DNA of 64,000 nt from Tenebrionibacter intestinalis (GCF_016632365.1 NZ_JAEPBH010000007.1:38027-102026), one strand, 5' to 3'; positions 36,811 through 47,276 are shown, numbered from the stretch's first letter. Numbers and translations: made by a program. Notes: generated by a model from the sequence alone, not told the origin.

Positions 36811-37958
36811 GCTGGCCTGAACGTGTTGCCGCAGCGCTGGCGCTGCGGCGTAAGAGCCAGACGCTGCGCGTGCGTACGCCCGTCAGGCAGGGATGTGGGC
36901 GGTTTCTGACGCGTGGCGAACAGCGCTGGCGCAATTTTTCCAGTAATGACTACCTTGGACTGAGTCAACATCCGGCCGTGGTGGCCGCCTGGCAGGAAGG
37001 GGCGCGGCGTTACGGCGTGGGCAGCGGCGGTTCCGGCCATATAACCGGCTACAGCGAAGCGCACCGGCGGCTTGAGCTGCGGCTGGCGCAATGGCTGGGT
37101 TACCCGCGCGCGCTGCTGTTTATCTCCGGTTTTGCGGCCAACCACGCGGTTATCAGCGCGCTGGCGCAGCGGGGCGATCGGTTTATCGCCGATCGTCTGA
37201 GCCACGCCTCGTTACTGGAAGCCGTCAGCCAGAGCCAGGCCGAGCTGCGGCGCTTTGCCCACAACAGCACGGCGGCGCTGCGGCATATGCTGGAAAAACC
37301 CTGTACGGGCCAGCGGCTGGTGATAACTGAAGGCGTATTCAGTATGGACGGCGATAGCGCGCCGCTGGCCGCAATAGCAGCGCCAACGCGCGAAGCCGGG
37401 GCCTGGTTGTTGGTGGATGACGCTCACGGCGCGGGCGTAACCGGCGAGGCCGGGCGCGGTAGCTGCGCGCAGGCCGGGGTTACTCCCGAACTGCTGATCG
37501 TCACGTTTGGCAAGGCGTTCGGCGTAAGCGGCGCGGCGGTACTGTGCAGCGAGGCGCTGGCAGACTACCTGCTGCAGTTTGCCCGCCATTTGATTTACAG
37601 CACCGCGATGCCGCCTGCCCAGGCGCAGGCGATAAGCGCAGCGCTGGAGATTCTTGCCGGCGAGGAAGGCGAAACGCTGCGCGCGCGTCTGCAGGATAAT
37701 ATTCAGCGCCTGCGCAACGGGGCAGCCGCGCTGCCGCTGGCGGCTTCGCCCACGGCGATACAACCGCTGATTGTCGGTGATAACGCTGTCGCGCTGGCGC
37801 TGGCTGACAGCCTGCGTGAACGCGGTTTTTGGGTCAACGCCATTCGTCCGCCTGCGGTGTCGCCGGGCAGCGCGCGTCTGCGCCTGACCCTCAGCGCGGC
37901 GCACTGCCCTGAGGATATTGACGCGCTGCTGGAGGCGCTGCATGTCTGTTGTGAATAA
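36807..37958 (+). CDS. bioF: BioF, 8-amino-7-oxononanoate synthase
   Basis: PLP enzyme that condenses pimeloyl-ACP (or CoA) with alanine. The 383-residue product (E. coli 384) has [14 protein letters not shown] near residue 45, [36 protein letters not shown], and the PLP-binding lysine in [17 protein letters not shown] overlap with bioB; the 3' end overlaps bioC by 17 bp, so bioBFC are tightly coupled. Confidence 0.97.
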   Translation: MSWPERVAAALALRRKSQTLRVRTPVRQGCGRFLTRGEQRWRNFSSNDYLGLSQHPAVVAAWQEGARRYGVGSGGSGHITGYSEAHRRLELRLAQWLGYPRALLFISGFAANHAVISALAQRGDRFIADRLSHASLLEAVSQSQAELRRFAHNSTAALRHMLEKPCTGQRLVITEGVFSMDGDSAPLAAIAAPTREAGAWLLVDDAHGAGVTGEAGRGSCAQAGVTPELLIVTFGKAFGVSGAAVLCSEALADYLLQFARHLIYSTAMPPAQAQAISAALEILAGEEGETLRARLQDNIQRLRNGAAALPLAASPTAIQPLIVGDNAVALALADSLRERGFWVNAIRPPAVSPGSARLRLTLSAAHCPEDIDALLEALHVCCE

Positions 37959-38697
37959 ATCTGCCGTTGCGGCCGCTTTTGGACGTGCGGCGACCACCTA
38001 CGATCGCTTTGCCGGTTTACAGCGCCTCTGTGGAGACAGGCTAATGCAACGCGTAGCTTATGGAGCGTGGCCGGAGGTGCTTGACGCCGGCTGCGGTACC
38101 GGAATGTACAGCCTGCTCTGGCGGCAGCGCGGCAGCCGGGTGACCGCGCTCGATCTTTCCCGTGAGATGCTGGCGCAGGCGCGTGCGGCAGGCGCGGCGC
38201 ACCGTTACCTGAGCGGCGATATTGAAGCGCTGGCGTTGCCGGACGCCTGTTTTGATCTGGTGTGGAGCAACCTGGTCGTGCAGTGGTGCGGCGATCTTGC
38301 CCGGGGACTGCGCGAGCTGCTGCGCGTGACGCGTCCAGGCGGCAGGGTGGCGTTTAGTACAGTGTGCGACGGTTCGCTTGCCGAACTGACTCAGGCCTGG
38401 AGGGCGGTGGATGTCTACGCGCATACCAACCGTTTTCCGACCCTTCAGCAAATCATTGCCGCCAGCGGGGGGCGACTGGCGGATTTCCATGTTGAGCGCG
38501 TAACGCTGGATTTTACCGATGCGCTCAGCGCGATGCGTTCGCTTAAGGGCGTGGGCGCCACCCATCTGCACGCCGGGCGTGAGGGGCGTGTTCTGACCCG
38601 CGGCCAGCTAAAGGCGCTGAATCTTGCCTGGCCAAAGCAGCGGGGGGCCTGCCCGCTGAGCTATCGGCTTTTCTATGGCGTGCTGGCGCCCGGTTGA
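37942..38697 (+). CDS. bioC: BioC, malonyl-ACP O-methyltransferase
   Basis: Methylates malonyl-ACP so that fatty acid synthesis can build the pimeloyl chain for biotin. The start at 37942 ([23 protein letters not shown]) follows GGAGG and gives 251 aa as in E. coli. SAM-binding motifs are [12 protein letters not shown] (motif I, about 43-54), [11 protein letters not shown], and [13 protein letters not shown]. The conserved [21 protein letters not shown] segment is near residue 190. It starts inside bioF. Confidence 0.96.
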   Translation: MSVVNKSAVAAAFGRAATTYDRFAGLQRLCGDRLMQRVAYGAWPEVLDAGCGTGMYSLLWRQRGSRVTALDLSREMLAQARAAGAAHRYLSGDIEALALPDACFDLVWSNLVVQWCGDLARGLRELLRVTRPGGRVAFSTVCDGSLAELTQAWRAVDVYAHTNRFPTLQQIIAASGGRLADFHVERVTLDFTDALSAMRSLKGVGATHLHAGREGRVLTRGQLKALNLAWPKQRGACPLSYRLFYGVLAPG

Positions 38698-38834
38698 TCT
38701 TACGCGTCGCAGTGAATGACGCGCGGGCCTGCCGTTACGCTTTGCTCTGCAACAGCCCTGGCAGGTAAGCCGCTTTAGCCGTCAAGCGCCCGGGGGGGAA
38801 ATTGTCTGAACGAAAACATGAGTGGAGAACTAAC

Positions 38835-39521
38835 GTGACGAAACGCTGGTTTATTACCGGAACCGATACTGATGTGGGGAAAACCACTGCCGGCTGCGCG
38901 CTGCTGCAGGCGGCGCGTTGGGCAGGCTACCGCACTGCCGGGTATAAGCCCGTGGCGTCAGGCAGTGAAATGACGCCGCAAGGCATCCGTAATCGCGATG
39001 CGCTGGCGCTACAGCGCAGCAGCAGTGTCGCGCTGCGCTACGAGCAGGTCAATCCCCTTGCCTTTCTGGAGCCTACGTCACCGCACATTGTTAGCGCGCT
39101 GGAGAGGCGGCCTGTCAATTTCGACACTCTGTCTGCCGGGCTGCGCGCGCTGGAAGAGCGCGCTGACTGGATACAGGTGGAGGGGGCGGGCGGTTGGTTT
39201 ACGCCGCTGTCCGCCAGCGCCACCTTTGCCGACTGGGTCGTGCGTGAACGGCTGCCGGTTATCCTGGTGGTGGGGATTAAACCTGGCTGCATCAATCACG
39301 CGCTGCTGACGGCGCAGGCGGTGCAGACGTCAGGGCTGACGTTGGCAGGCTGGATAGCTAACAACGTTCAGCCGCCGGGGCGCTATCATACCGGCTACCT
39401 TGCTACGCTGGTTTCGCGTCTGCCCGCGCCGTTGTTGGGAGAGATCCCCCATTTGCCTGATGCCGGCGCAGAACAGAATGCCGGGCGCTGGCTGTCTCTG
39501 GCGGCGTTGAACGGCCATTGA
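38835..39521 (+). CDS. bioD: BioD, dethiobiotin synthetase
   Basis: ATP-dependent closure of the ureido ring of dethiobiotin. I chose the GTG at 38835, which follows GGAG by 7 bp and gives the equivalent of MTKRWFITGTDTDVGKTTA. The product is 228 aa (E. coli 225). The P-loop is GTDTDVGKTT, with YKPVASGS, VEGAGGWFTPL and the GCINHALLTAQ region conserved. A TTG 33 bp upstream is in frame but unlikely. Unlike in E. coli it is separated from bioC by 137 bp. Confidence 0.95.
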   Translation: MTKRWFITGTDTDVGKTTAGCALLQAARWAGYRTAGYKPVASGSEMTPQGIRNRDALALQRSSSVALRYEQVNPLAFLEPTSPHIVSALERRPVNFDTLSAGLRALEERADWIQVEGAGGWFTPLSASATFADWVVRERLPVILVVGIKPGCINHALLTAQAVQTSGLTLAGWIANNVQPPGRYHTGYLATLVSRLPAPLLGEIPHLPDAGAEQNAGRWLSLAALNGH

Positions 39522-40133
39522 TTATACGTATCCCGCACGCGTTGTCGGGCGTGACTGTTCGGGCTTTTGCGCAACGCGTGTCGAGGCGGGATAACGTTTG
39601 TATCGATCCCACATCGCGCAAGCAGTGATCATTACCCGACAGGATCGGTGCGAAGGGGTAATAAGATCCCGTAAGGCCGTTATGGTGAACAGGCGAGCGC
39701 CGTCACCTGGAAAATTAAGACTAAAAAACGTGAAAAAAAGCGCAAAAGATTTTTTTTCCATCCGTGCTCTGAATTTTCTGTTTTCGCCAGGGCGGCTTGT
39801 ACCAGGGGCCTGGCGCAGTTATCCACTATTCCTGTGGATAACCTTGTGTATTAGAGTTAGAAAACGTGCGGTAAGCGAGAAGGGACAAGCTTCAGGCCCG
39901 ATCTGGCGCGAAAGCCGTCTTTTCTTATTTTTTATTAATATTCAGTAAGTTGGTTAAAATCAATCCTTGCCCCTGCGCCAGCCTTGCTGTAACAAAACTT
40001 TCATTAGCCAGCTTGACAAATGTTAAAAGCTGAAAAGCGTTGGGGATAACCATAATGCCGCGTTTTTTGGCGGGTTTTGCCGCCGTAACCGCCTGGCGCC
40101 CGGTGCCGCGTTTTTACTCTGCCCACGCGCCGT
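39522..40133. other. Long intergenic region upstream of uvrB
   Basis: No gene is supported in this 612-bp stretch, and plus-strand frames near 39598-39948 have no family resemblance. It contains the DnaA boxes listed separately and an AT-rich block near 39930-40030, where uvrB promoters probably lie. TTGACA at 40013-40018 may be a -35 element, but no good -10 follows at the right distance. Confidence 0.45.
39819..39841. promoter_or_regulatory. Paired DnaA boxes upstream of uvrB
   Basis: TTATCCACT (39819-39827) and TGTGGATAA (39833-39841, the exact reverse complement of TTATCCACA) face each other 5 bp apart. E. coli uvrB has DnaA-box sequences in its upstream P3 region, so a conserved control role is plausible. 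Confidence 0.65.
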
Positions 40134-40153
40134 TACTGGTTTTTCATCCAGCT
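40134..40153 (+). promoter_or_regulatory. LexA-like box of uvrB
   Basis: TACTGGTTTTTCATCCAGCT keeps the CTG-N10-CAG core and the TTTTT/ATCCAG context of the E. coli uvrB SOS box, but has CTGG/CCAG in place of CTGT/ACAG. Its position, 73 bp before the start, fits. Confidence 0.65.
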
Positions 40154-40226
40154 TTAACTGGCAAAAAATGCGCAGATGAGTAAAATTATTGTCCGGCCCG
40201 CTCCTCCTTCACCAGAGTATTTCCTC

Positions 40227-42248
40227 ATGAGTAAAGCTTTCGTACTCCACAGCGCGTTTAAACCTTCCGGCGATCAGCCTGACGCCATTCGTCGCCTGAA
40301 AGAGGGGCTGGAAGATGGCCTTGCCCATCAGACGCTGTTGGGCGTGACCGGTTCCGGAAAAACCTTCACCGTGGCCAACGTGATTGCCGCTCTACAGCGT
40401 CCGACGATGGTGCTGGCGCCCAATAAAACGCTGGCGGCGCAGCTTTACGGTGAAATGAAGGAGTTTTTTCCCGAAAACGCGGTGGAGTACTTCGTCTCCT
40501 ATTACGATTATTACCAGCCGGAAGCGTATGTGCCGAGTTCGGATACCTTTATTGAAAAAGATGCGTCGGTGAACGAACACATTGAACAGATGCGTCTGTC
40601 GGCGACCAAGGCGCTGCTTGAACGGCGCGATGTGGTGGTGGTGGCCTCGGTGTCAGCGATATACGGCCTGGGCGATCCCGATCTTTACCTGAAAATGATG
40701 CTGCACCTGACCAAAGGTATGATCATCGATCAGCGCGCCATTTTGCGTCGGTTGGCCGAGTTACAATATACCCGCAACGATCAGGCGTTTCAGCGCGGCA
40801 CCTTCCGGGTTCGCGGCGAGGTGATTGATATTTTTCCGGCGGAGTCAGACGATATTGCGCTGCGCGTGGAACTGTTTGATGAAGAAGTTGAGCGCCTGTC
40901 GCTGTTTGACCCTCTTACCGGGCAGGTGGAAACTATCGTGCCGCGCTACACTATCTATCCCAAAACCCACTACGTGACGCCGCGCGACCGTATTGTGCAG
41001 GCAATGGAGGATATCAAGGTAGAGCTGGGTGACAGGCGTAAAGTACTGCTTGCGAATAACAAACTGCTCGAAGAGCAGCGCCTGAGCCAGCGCACGCAGT
41101 TTGACCTTGAGATGATGAACGAGTTGGGCTACTGCTCTGGCATTGAAAACTATTCGCGCTATCTGTCCGGGCGCGGGCCGGGAGAGCCGCCGCCTACGCT
41201 GTTTGACTATTTGCCTGCTGACGGTTTGCTGGTTATTGATGAATCCCACGTCACCATTCCACAGATCGGCGGTATGTTCCGCGGTGACCGGGCGCGTAAA
41301 GAGACGCTGGTGGAATATGGTTTTCGTCTGCCGTCGGCGCTGGATAACCGCCCGCTGAAATTTGAAGAATTTGAGGCGCTGGCGCCGCAAACCATTTATG
41401 TTTCGGCGACGCCGGGTAATTATGAACTGGAAAAATCCGGCGGCGAGGTTATCGATCAGGTGGTACGCCCTACGGGGCTGCTGGATCCGGTTATCGAAGT
41501 GCGCCCGGTAGCGACGCAGGTCGACGATCTGCTGTCAGAAATTCGTGCGCGTTCTGTTATCAACGAGCGCGTGCTGGTGACCACGCTGACCAAGCGCATG
41601 GCTGAAGACCTGACGGAGTATCTGGAAGAGCACGGCGAGCGCGTGCGTTATCTGCATTCGGATATTGATACCGTCGAGCGTATGGAAATTATCCGCGACC
41701 TGCGCCTGGGGGAATTTGATGTGCTGGTCGGCATCAACCTGCTGCGTGAAGGGTTGGATATGCCGGAGGTTTCGCTGGTGGCGATTCTGGATGCCGATAA
41801 AGAAGGCTTTTTGCGCTCGGAGCGTTCGCTGATTCAGACTATCGGGCGCGCGGCGCGCAACGTAAACGGCAAAGCCATTCTGTATGGCGATAAAATTACG
41901 CCGTCTATGGCGAAGGCTATTGGCGAAACCGAGCGCCGCCGGGAGAAGCAACAGCTTTATAACGAAGAGCACGGCATCGTGCCGCAGGGGCTTAACAAGA
42001 AGGTGGTGGATATTCTGTCGCTGGGCGAAAGCCTGGCGCATACCCGCGCGAAAAGCCGGGGCCGCTCACGGGGCGTCGGCAGCGTCGAGCCCGCCGATAA
42101 AGCGCTATCGCCGAAGGCATTGCAGCAGAAGATAGCGGAGCTGGAAGCGCAGATGATGCAGCATGCGCAGAACCTTGAATTCGAAGCGGCGGCGGAGGTC
42201 CGCGACCGGCTGCATCAGTTGCGTGAATTGTTTATCTCAGTGTCTTAA
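40227..42248 (+). CDS. uvrB: UvrB, excinuclease ABC subunit B
   Basis: Damage-verifying helicase-like subunit of nucleotide excision repair; partners UvrA, then UvrC. The start at 40227 ([20 protein letters not shown]) gives 673 aa, the E. coli length; 17 extra codons upstream in frame are not conserved. Walker A is GVTGSGKT (about 39-46) and the beta-hairpin is [12 protein letters not shown] (about 92-103). DEAD-type motif DESH, SATPGN and QTIGRAARN follow. The C-terminal UVR domain ([26 protein letters not shown]) binds UvrC. SOS control is likely. Confidence 0.98.
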   Translation: MSKAFVLHSAFKPSGDQPDAIRRLKEGLEDGLAHQTLLGVTGSGKTFTVANVIAALQRPTMVLAPNKTLAAQLYGEMKEFFPENAVEYFVSYYDYYQPEAYVPSSDTFIEKDASVNEHIEQMRLSATKALLERRDVVVVASVSAIYGLGDPDLYLKMMLHLTKGMIIDQRAILRRLAELQYTRNDQAFQRGTFRVRGEVIDIFPAESDDIALRVELFDEEVERLSLFDPLTGQVETIVPRYTIYPKTHYVTPRDRIVQAMEDIKVELGDRRKVLLANNKLLEEQRLSQRTQFDLEMMNELGYCSGIENYSRYLSGRGPGEPPPTLFDYLPADGLLVIDESHVTIPQIGGMFRGDRARKETLVEYGFRLPSALDNRPLKFEEFEALAPQTIYVSATPGNYELEKSGGEVIDQVVRPTGLLDPVIEVRPVATQVDDLLSEIRARSVINERVLVTTLTKRMAEDLTEYLEEHGERVRYLHSDIDTVERMEIIRDLRLGEFDVLVGINLLREGLDMPEVSLVAILDADKEGFLRSERSLIQTIGRAARNVNGKAILYGDKITPSMAKAIGETERRREKQQLYNEEHGIVPQGLNKKVVDILSLGESLAHTRAKSRGRSRGVGSVEPADKALSPKALQQKIAELEAQMMQHAQNLEFEAAAEVRDRLHQLRELFISVS

Positions 42249-42376
42249 GGGTATGTTTGCGAGATTACGCCCTTTACGGGCGTAACCCATGCCGTTATGA
42301 GCGAAAGTGAACGGGACTTAACCGGCGCTTTCACAGGCGGGCCGTATGATCCCTGCCTCGTTATTTTTGGTCATCT

Positions 42377-43285
42377 TTACCCCAACGCCTGTACGGTTTT
42401 CTCCAGAGCCTGACGCAGCAACCGGCGATCGTGGCGGTAGGGGACGTCGCTCGCCTCCAGCGGTTCCTGAACTACAATCAGTCCGTCAACGTCTTTCGCG
42501 TCACCGCGCGGCCCAATGACCACGGCGTCAATAACAGGCTTGCCAACGTAGCGTTCAATGGTGTCCAGCTTCTGGCGCAGCGGCAGGTTTGCCGCTGCGG
42601 GGCTTAGCTCGCGCCCAAGGTTGTCGATAAATACCACCGGCGCGGGGGTGCGACGCAGCGCCTGCGCCAACTCGTCTAACAGCAGCAGCGGCAGCAGGCT
42701 GGTGTAGAAACTCCCAGGCCCTATCAGAATAAGATTTGCTTCGGCAATGGCCTGTAGCGCTTCACGCGTGGTGGGGGCCTTCGGGTAGAGCATCATCTCG
42801 GCAGGTGGCGCCGATAGCTGGTCGATATTCACTTCGCCGTAAACGGTATGGCCTTCGGCGTCCGTGGCAATCAGATCCAGCGGCTGCTCAGACATTGGAA
42901 TTAAAAAAGCGTCCACCTTCAACAGGCTGCGAATGAGATTGATGGCTTCAAGCGGGCGCACGCTCAGGTGATCGAGCGCTTTTAACATCAGGTTGCCAAG
43001 GTTATGGCCCGCCAGTTCGCCGTTGCCGCCAAACCGATACTCAAACATTGCAGAAGCGACGCTGGGCTCGGTGATTAACTGGTTCAGGCAGTTACGCATA
43101 TCACCCCATGCTATGCCGCCTTCGGCGCGGCGAATGCGGCCGGTGGAGCCGCCGTTATCTGTAGTGGTCACGATGCCGGTCAGGCGGGAGCCCAGCGAAG
43201 AGAGCGATGACATCACGCGTCCCAGCCCATGACCGCCGCCGAGAGCGACCACTCTGTCAAGTTCGGCGAGAGTACGGCTACGCAT
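42377..43285 (-). CDS. ybhK: YbhK, GluNAc-6-P/YvcK-family cell-shape factor homologue
   Basis: Member of the YvcK/CofD-like family; B. subtilis YvcK affects morphology and gluconeogenic growth, while the enterobacterial role is unclear. Start 43285 is favoured over an ATG at 43291 because AAGGA lies six bases before it; an earlier start would overlap the ribosome site. This gives 302 aa, equal to E. coli. The nucleotide-binding start [34 protein letters not shown] and [15 protein letters not shown] are conserved. Divergent from moaA. Confidence 0.93.
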   Translation of the reverse strand: MRSRTLAELDRVVALGGGHGLGRVMSSLSSLGSRLTGIVTTTDNGGSTGRIRRAEGGIAWGDMRNCLNQLITEPSVASAMFEYRFGGNGELAGHNLGNLMLKALDHLSVRPLEAINLIRSLLKVDAFLIPMSEQPLDLIATDAEGHTVYGEVNIDQLSAPPAEMMLYPKAPTTREALQAIAEANLILIGPGSFYTSLLPLLLLDELAQALRRTPAPVVFIDNLGRELSPAAANLPLRQKLDTIERYVGKPVIDAVVIGPRGDAKDVDGLIVVQEPLEASDVPYRHDRRLLRQALEKTVQALG

Positions 43286-43426
43286 AATCATTCCTTCATT
43301 ATCGTTTTGCGCCTAAGGTAGCGTAAAACGCCACGAAAAACGATCCTGCCCTGGAGAGGGTTATGATATATATCAAGGCAAAATTGCGTACTGTACGTAT
43401 TCTGTAGTGAAAATGGCGTATTCAGC

Positions 43427-43450
43427 CGATATGTACAGAGATATATAGCG
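43427..43450. promoter_or_regulatory. ModE-like site upstream of moaA
   Basis: CGATATGTA and ATATAGCG half-sites in a 24-bp imperfect palindrome resemble the ModE site of E. coli moaA, where ModE-molybdate activates. It lies about 75 bp before the Moco RNA. The rest of 43286-43523 shows no other feature. Confidence 0.6.
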
Positions 43451-43523
43451 AATAGCGTTAATGGCGCGATCGGTTTTTTAGCGCTACTATCGCCAGTAGC
43501 CGGTTGCTGACCGGGTTAAACAA

Positions 43524-43629
43524 AACACTCAAGCCTTTACGCCTAAGTCGCACGATAGGGCGTTCTGGCCGTGGCCTGTGGGTCGCCAGGGTGCAGGAAG
43601 AAATGACTGCATCTCCCGTATCTGGAAAG
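43524..43629 (+). ncRNA. Moco riboswitch (moaA leader)
   Basis: The leader begins ACACTCAAGCCTTTACGCC. It contains TGGCCGTGGCC, then CGCCAGGGTGCAGGAAGAAA, TGACTGCATCTCCCGTATC and TGGAAAGG just before the moaA ATG, in the same order as the E. coli moaA Moco motif. The final CTCCCGTATCTGGAAAGG holds the Shine-Dalgarno region, so binding of molybdenum cofactor could occlude translation. It is recognised by similarity to the known leader, not by folding. Confidence 0.88.
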
Positions 43630-43635
43630 GTGTAC

Positions 43636-44625
43636 ATGGTTTCTCAACTTACCGATGCTTACGCACGCAGATTTTATTATCTGCGCCTGTCGATTACCGA
43701 TGTGTGCAATTTTCGTTGCACCTATTGCCTGCCCGATGGCTACCGGCCTAACGGCCTTGCAAACAAAAGCTTTTTGACGTGCGATGAAATTCGCCGCGTC
43801 GCGAGCGCGTTTGCGGCGCTCGGCACGGAAAAAGTGCGCCTGACCGGCGGCGAGCCTACGCTGCGCCGCGATTTTACCGATATTGTTCGCACCGTGGCGG
43901 ATAACGACGCTATTCGCCAGGTGGCGGTCACGACTAATGGTTATCGAATGGCGCGTGACGTGCGGGCGTGGCGCGAGGCCGGACTGACCCACATCAATGT
44001 CAGCGTTGACAGCCTTGACGCGCGCCAGTTTCACGCCATTACCGGCGAAGATAAATTCACGCAGGTGATGGCGGGCATTGATGCCGCCTTTGAGGCCGGG
44101 TTTGAGCGCGTGAAGGTCAATACGGTGCTGATGCGCGACGTAAATCACCATCAGCTTGATACTTTTCTGGCATGGATTAAGCCGCGTCCCGTTCAACTGC
44201 GCTTTATTGAGCTGATGGAAACCGGGGACGGCGGCAGCCTGTTTCGCAAGCACCATATCTCCGGCGCGACGGTGCGCGACGCGCTGCTTGAACGCGGCTG
44301 GACGCAGCAGTTGCGCGGGCGCAGCGATGGCCCGGCGCAGGTGTTTACCCATCCGGACTACGCAGGGCAAATCGGCCTTATTATGCCTTATGAAAAAGAC
44401 TTCTGCGCCAGTTGCAACCGACTGCGCGTCTCTTCATTGGGCAATTTGCATTTATGTCTGTTTGGCGACGGCGGCATTACGCTGCGAGATTTGCTGGCCA
44501 GCGATGATTCGCAGGCGGAACTGCAGGCGCGTATAGCGCGCGCGCTTGCGCACAAAAAACAGGCCCACTTTCTGCACGAGGGAAACACCGGTATTACGCA
44601 GAATTTGTCCTGGATCGGCGGATAA
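43636..44625 (+). CDS. moaA: MoaA, GTP 3',8-cyclase
   Basis: Radical-SAM enzyme that, with MoaC, turns GTP into cyclic pyranopterin monophosphate in molybdenum cofactor synthesis. The start at 43636 ([18 protein letters not shown]) follows GGAAAGG and gives 329 aa, as in E. coli; 44 upstream in-frame codons lie in the riboswitch. N-terminal cluster ligands are Cys24, Cys28 and Cys31 (VCNFRCTYC). The C-terminal cluster is in [18 protein letters not shown], and the protein ends with the required Gly-Gly. First gene of moaABCDE. Confidence 0.98.
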   Translation: MVSQLTDAYARRFYYLRLSITDVCNFRCTYCLPDGYRPNGLANKSFLTCDEIRRVASAFAALGTEKVRLTGGEPTLRRDFTDIVRTVADNDAIRQVAVTTNGYRMARDVRAWREAGLTHINVSVDSLDARQFHAITGEDKFTQVMAGIDAAFEAGFERVKVNTVLMRDVNHHQLDTFLAWIKPRPVQLRFIELMETGDGGSLFRKHHISGATVRDALLERGWTQQLRGRSDGPAQVFTHPDYAGQIGLIMPYEKDFCASCNRLRVSSLGNLHLCLFGDGGITLRDLLASDDSQAELQARIARALAHKKQAHFLHEGNTGITQNLSWIGG

Positions 44626-44639
44626 TCAGGAGAAGCAAC

Positions 44640-45152
44640 ATGAGTCAGGTAAGCGCAGAATTTATTCCGGCGCGCGTCGCCGTATTAACCATTTCCAACC
44701 GTCGTGGCGAAGAAGACGATACTTCCGGCCACTATTTACGCGATGCGGCGCAGGAGTCAGGGCATCACGTGGTGGCAAAAGCGATTGTTAAAGAAAACCG
44801 TTACGCTATTCGTGCTCAGGTGTCGGCCTGGATTGCCGACGAAAACGTACAGGTGGTGCTGATTAACGGCGGCACGGGGCTGACTGAGGGCGACCAGGCG
44901 CCGGAGGCGTTGCTGGCGCTGTTCGATCGCGAAATCGCTGGATTTGGCGAAATGTTTCGTATGCTTTCTTTCGAAGAAATCGGCACCTCAACGTTACAAT
45001 CGCGCGCGGTGGCGGGGATTGCTAACCAGACGCTGATATTTGCCATGCCTGGCTCTCCCAAAGCCTGTCGCACCGCGTGGGAAAATATTATTGCGCCGCA
45101 AATCGATGCCCGCACGCGCCCCTGTAATTTTCACCCTCATCTTAAGAAATAG
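44640..45152 (+). CDS. moaB: MoaB, molybdopterin-adenylation family protein
   Basis: Trimeric MogA/MoaB-fold protein; in E. coli its role in cofactor synthesis is dispensable. The 170-residue product (E. coli 170) has [37 protein letters not shown] (pterin-binding loop) and [14 protein letters not shown]. It lies 14 bp after moaA with AGGAG before its start, and 2 bp before moaC. Confidence 0.96.
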   Translation: MSQVSAEFIPARVAVLTISNRRGEEDDTSGHYLRDAAQESGHHVVAKAIVKENRYAIRAQVSAWIADENVQVVLINGGTGLTEGDQAPEALLALFDREIAGFGEMFRMLSFEEIGTSTLQSRAVAGIANQTLIFAMPGSPKACRTAWENIIAPQIDARTRPCNFHPHLKK

Positions 45153-45154
45153 TT

Positions 45155-45640
45155 ATGTCACAGCTAACCCATATTAACGCCGCGGGTGAAGCGCATATGG
45201 TGGACGTATCGGCTAAGGCCGATACGGTTCGCGAAGCGCGCGCCGAGGCGTATGTCACCATGAATCCTGAAACGCTGGCGAAAATCATTGACGGCAGCCA
45301 TCACAAGGGCGATGTGTTCGCCACCGCGCGCATTGCCGGTATACAGGCCGCCAAGCGTACGTGGGAGCTGATTCCGCTTTGTCATCCGCTGCTATTAAGT
45401 AAAGTCGAGGTGCAGCTTCAGGCCCAGGCGCAGCACAGCCGCGTGCGCATCACGACGCTGTGTCGCCTTGCGGGAAAAACCGGCGTCGAGATGGAAGCGC
45501 TGACGGCGGCCACCGTTGCTGCGCTGACTATTTATGATATGTGCAAGGCCGTGCAGAAAGATATGGTCATAGGCCCGGTGCGCCTGCTGACCAAAAGCGG
45601 CGGTAAATCGGGCGATTTCAGGGCGGTTGACCATGATTAA
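45155..45640 (+). CDS. moaC: MoaC, cyclic pyranopterin monophosphate synthase
   Basis: Converts the MoaA product 3',8-cH2GTP to cyclic pyranopterin monophosphate. The 161-residue length equals E. coli. Conserved segments are [62 protein letters not shown] and the catalytic-region MCKAVQKDM. Its stop overlaps moaD by 8 bp. Confidence 0.97.
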   Translation: MSQLTHINAAGEAHMVDVSAKADTVREARAEAYVTMNPETLAKIIDGSHHKGDVFATARIAGIQAAKRTWELIPLCHPLLLSKVEVQLQAQAQHSRVRITTLCRLAGKTGVEMEALTAATVAALTIYDMCKAVQKDMVIGPVRLLTKSGGKSGDFRAVDHD

Positions 45641-45878
45641 CGTGCTGTTTTTCGCGCAGGTGCGCGAGCTGGTAGGCTGCGATAGCCTGACGCTTAACGA
45701 TGATTTTTCAAGCGTAGAGGCGCTGCGTCAGCATTTGGCCGCGCGCGGCGAGCGATGGGCGCTGGCGCTGGAGCCGGGTAAGCTGCTGGCGGCGGTTAAC
45801 CAGACGCTGGTGACGCCGCAGCATGCCATTAAGGATGGGGACGAAGTGGCCTTTTTCCCGCCGGTGACCGGAGGCTGA
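45633..45878 (+). CDS. moaD: MoaD, molybdopterin synthase sulfur carrier
   Basis: Ubiquitin-fold small subunit whose C-terminal Gly-Gly becomes a thiocarboxylate and donates sulfur in molybdopterin synthase. The start at 45633 ([15 protein letters not shown]) gives 81 residues, equal to E. coli, ending FFPPVTGG. A start two codons earlier is possible. It overlaps moaC and ends 1 bp before moaE. Confidence 0.96.
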   Translation: MINVLFFAQVRELVGCDSLTLNDDFSSVEALRQHLAARGERWALALEPGKLLAAVNQTLVTPQHAIKDGDEVAFFPPVTGG

Positions 45879-45879
45879 T

Positions 45880-46329
45880 ATGAAAACGCGGATTCAGGTG
45901 GGGCGCGATAATTTTAGCGTAGGCGATGAGTATCAGTGGTTGTCGCAGAGCGACGAAGACGGCGCGGTCGTCACCTTTACCGGCAAAGTACGCAATCACA
46001 ATCTTGGCGACAGCGTTAGCGCGCTAACGCTTGAGCACTATCCGGGCATGACGGAAAAAGCGCTGGCTGACATCGTTGCCAAGGCGCGGTCGCGCTGGCC
46101 GCTGCAGCGGGTGTCGGTTATCCACCGTATCGGCGAGATGTGGCCGGGCGATGAGATTGTTTTCGTCGGAGTAACCGGCGCGCACCGCAGTCAGGCTTTT
46201 GAAGCCGCGCAATTTATTATGGATTATCTGAAAACCCGCGCGCCATTCTGGAAGCGGGAGGCCACGCAGGATGGCGAACGCTGGGTTGATGCGCGCGACA
46301 GCGACCGGGCGGCGGCTACGCGCTGGTAA
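45880..46329 (+). CDS. moaE: MoaE, molybdopterin synthase catalytic subunit
   Basis: Large subunit that transfers sulfur from MoaD to precursor Z. The 149-residue product (E. coli 150) has VTFTGKVRNHNLGDSVSALTLEHYPGMTEKAL, VIHRIGEMWPGDEIVFVGVTGAHRSQAFEA and the catalytic-lysine region FWKREATQDGERWVDAR. Last gene of the moa operon. The 188 bp to ybhL hold no recognised site. Confidence 0.97.
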   Translation: MKTRIQVGRDNFSVGDEYQWLSQSDEDGAVVTFTGKVRNHNLGDSVSALTLEHYPGMTEKALADIVAKARSRWPLQRVSVIHRIGEMWPGDEIVFVGVTGAHRSQAFEAAQFIMDYLKTRAPFWKREATQDGERWVDARDSDRAAATRW

Positions 46330-46517
46330 GCCACTCTGCGCAGGATGTGTTAGTCTTTATGCCAAAGGGCTAATATGTACCGGCTGCGCCAGCGCATTTT
46401 GCCTGCATGAATGAGGTTCGCCTGCCCGCTCTGTGCGTTCTTTGGCGCAGAGAAGCTTCTGGCGCTGCCGGTGATTGGCCGGTTCGACAACGGTTCTTCA
46501 ACTTATGAGGTAAAATC

Positions 46518-47225
46518 ATGGAGCGATACCCACAAACGAATGGCGCTATTGTGCAGGCGGGCAGCCGCCTGCAGACGTATATGGCGCAGGTTTATGGCTG
46601 GATGACCTGCGGTCTGTTGCTGACCGCATTTGTCGCGTGGTTTGCGGCTAACACGCCAGCTATAATGATGTTTGTTTTCTCCAGCAAAATCACCTTTTTT
46701 GGCCTCATTATCGCCCAACTGGCGCTGGTGTTTGTGCTCTCCGGTATGGTTCGCAGGCTTAGTCCTGGCGTTGCCACGTCGCTGTTTATGCTTTATTCGG
46801 CGCTGACCGGTTTGACGTTTGCCAGTATTTTTGTTGTGTACACCTACTCGTCTATTGCCAGCACGTTTGCGGTAACCGGCGGAATGTTTGGCGCAATGAG
46901 CGTTTATGGCTACACCACTAAGAGAGACCTGAGCCGCTTCGGCAGTCTGCTGTTTATGGCGTTGATCGGCATCGTTCTGGCTTCGCTGGTGAACCTTTGG
47001 CTTAAGAGCGCGCCGCTGATGTGGGCAATTACCTATATCGGCGTGCTGGTCTTCGTGGGGTTAACGGCCTATGACACGCAGAAATTGAAAAATATCGGCG
47101 AGCAGATTGACGTAAGCGATCGCGGCGCGCTGCGCAAATATTCCATTATGGGCGCGCTTACGCTGTATCTCGACTTTATTAACCTGTTTATGATGATGTT
47201 GCGCATTATGGGCAATCGCCGCTAA
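46518..47225 (+). CDS. ybhL: YbhL, BAX inhibitor-1 family membrane protein
   Basis: Seven-helix inner-membrane protein of the BI-1/TMBIM family; related bacterial proteins leak calcium, but YbhL's role is unknown. The 235-residue product (E. coli 234) has the family end region GLTAYDTQKLKNIGEQI and ALTLYLDFINLFMMMLRI. A GAGGT site lies 9 bp before the ATG. In E. coli a paralogue ybhM follows; here there is none. Confidence 0.95.
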   Translation: MERYPQTNGAIVQAGSRLQTYMAQVYGWMTCGLLLTAFVAWFAANTPAIMMFVFSSKITFFGLIIAQLALVFVLSGMVRRLSPGVATSLFMLYSALTGLTFASIFVVYTYSSIASTFAVTGGMFGAMSVYGYTTKRDLSRFGSLLFMALIGIVLASLVNLWLKSAPLMWAITYIGVLVFVGLTAYDTQKLKNIGEQIDVSDRGALRKYSIMGALTLYLDFINLFMMMLRIMGNRR

Positions 47226-47248
47226 CAGGGTAACAGACACATTATCTC

Positions 47249-47276
47249 CAGGCGTCGCTAAAGCCGGTGACGCCTG
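47249..47276 (+). terminator. Hairpin between ybhL and ybhN
   Basis: CAGGCGTC (47249-47256) and GACGCCTG (47269-47276) form a perfect 8-bp stem in the gap between two convergent genes. There is no T-tract, so it is only a probable terminator. Confidence 0.45.

Noticed and set aside
39598..39948. 116-codon plus-strand frame upstream of uvrB
   Set aside because: It spans the DnaA boxes and AT-rich promoter zone and resembles no family.
42285..42345. Fourth copy of repeat family 2 between uvrB and ybhK
   Set aside because: Only short blocks (GTGAACGGGACTTAA, GGCGGGCCG) resemble the family and their order differs; too weak to call.
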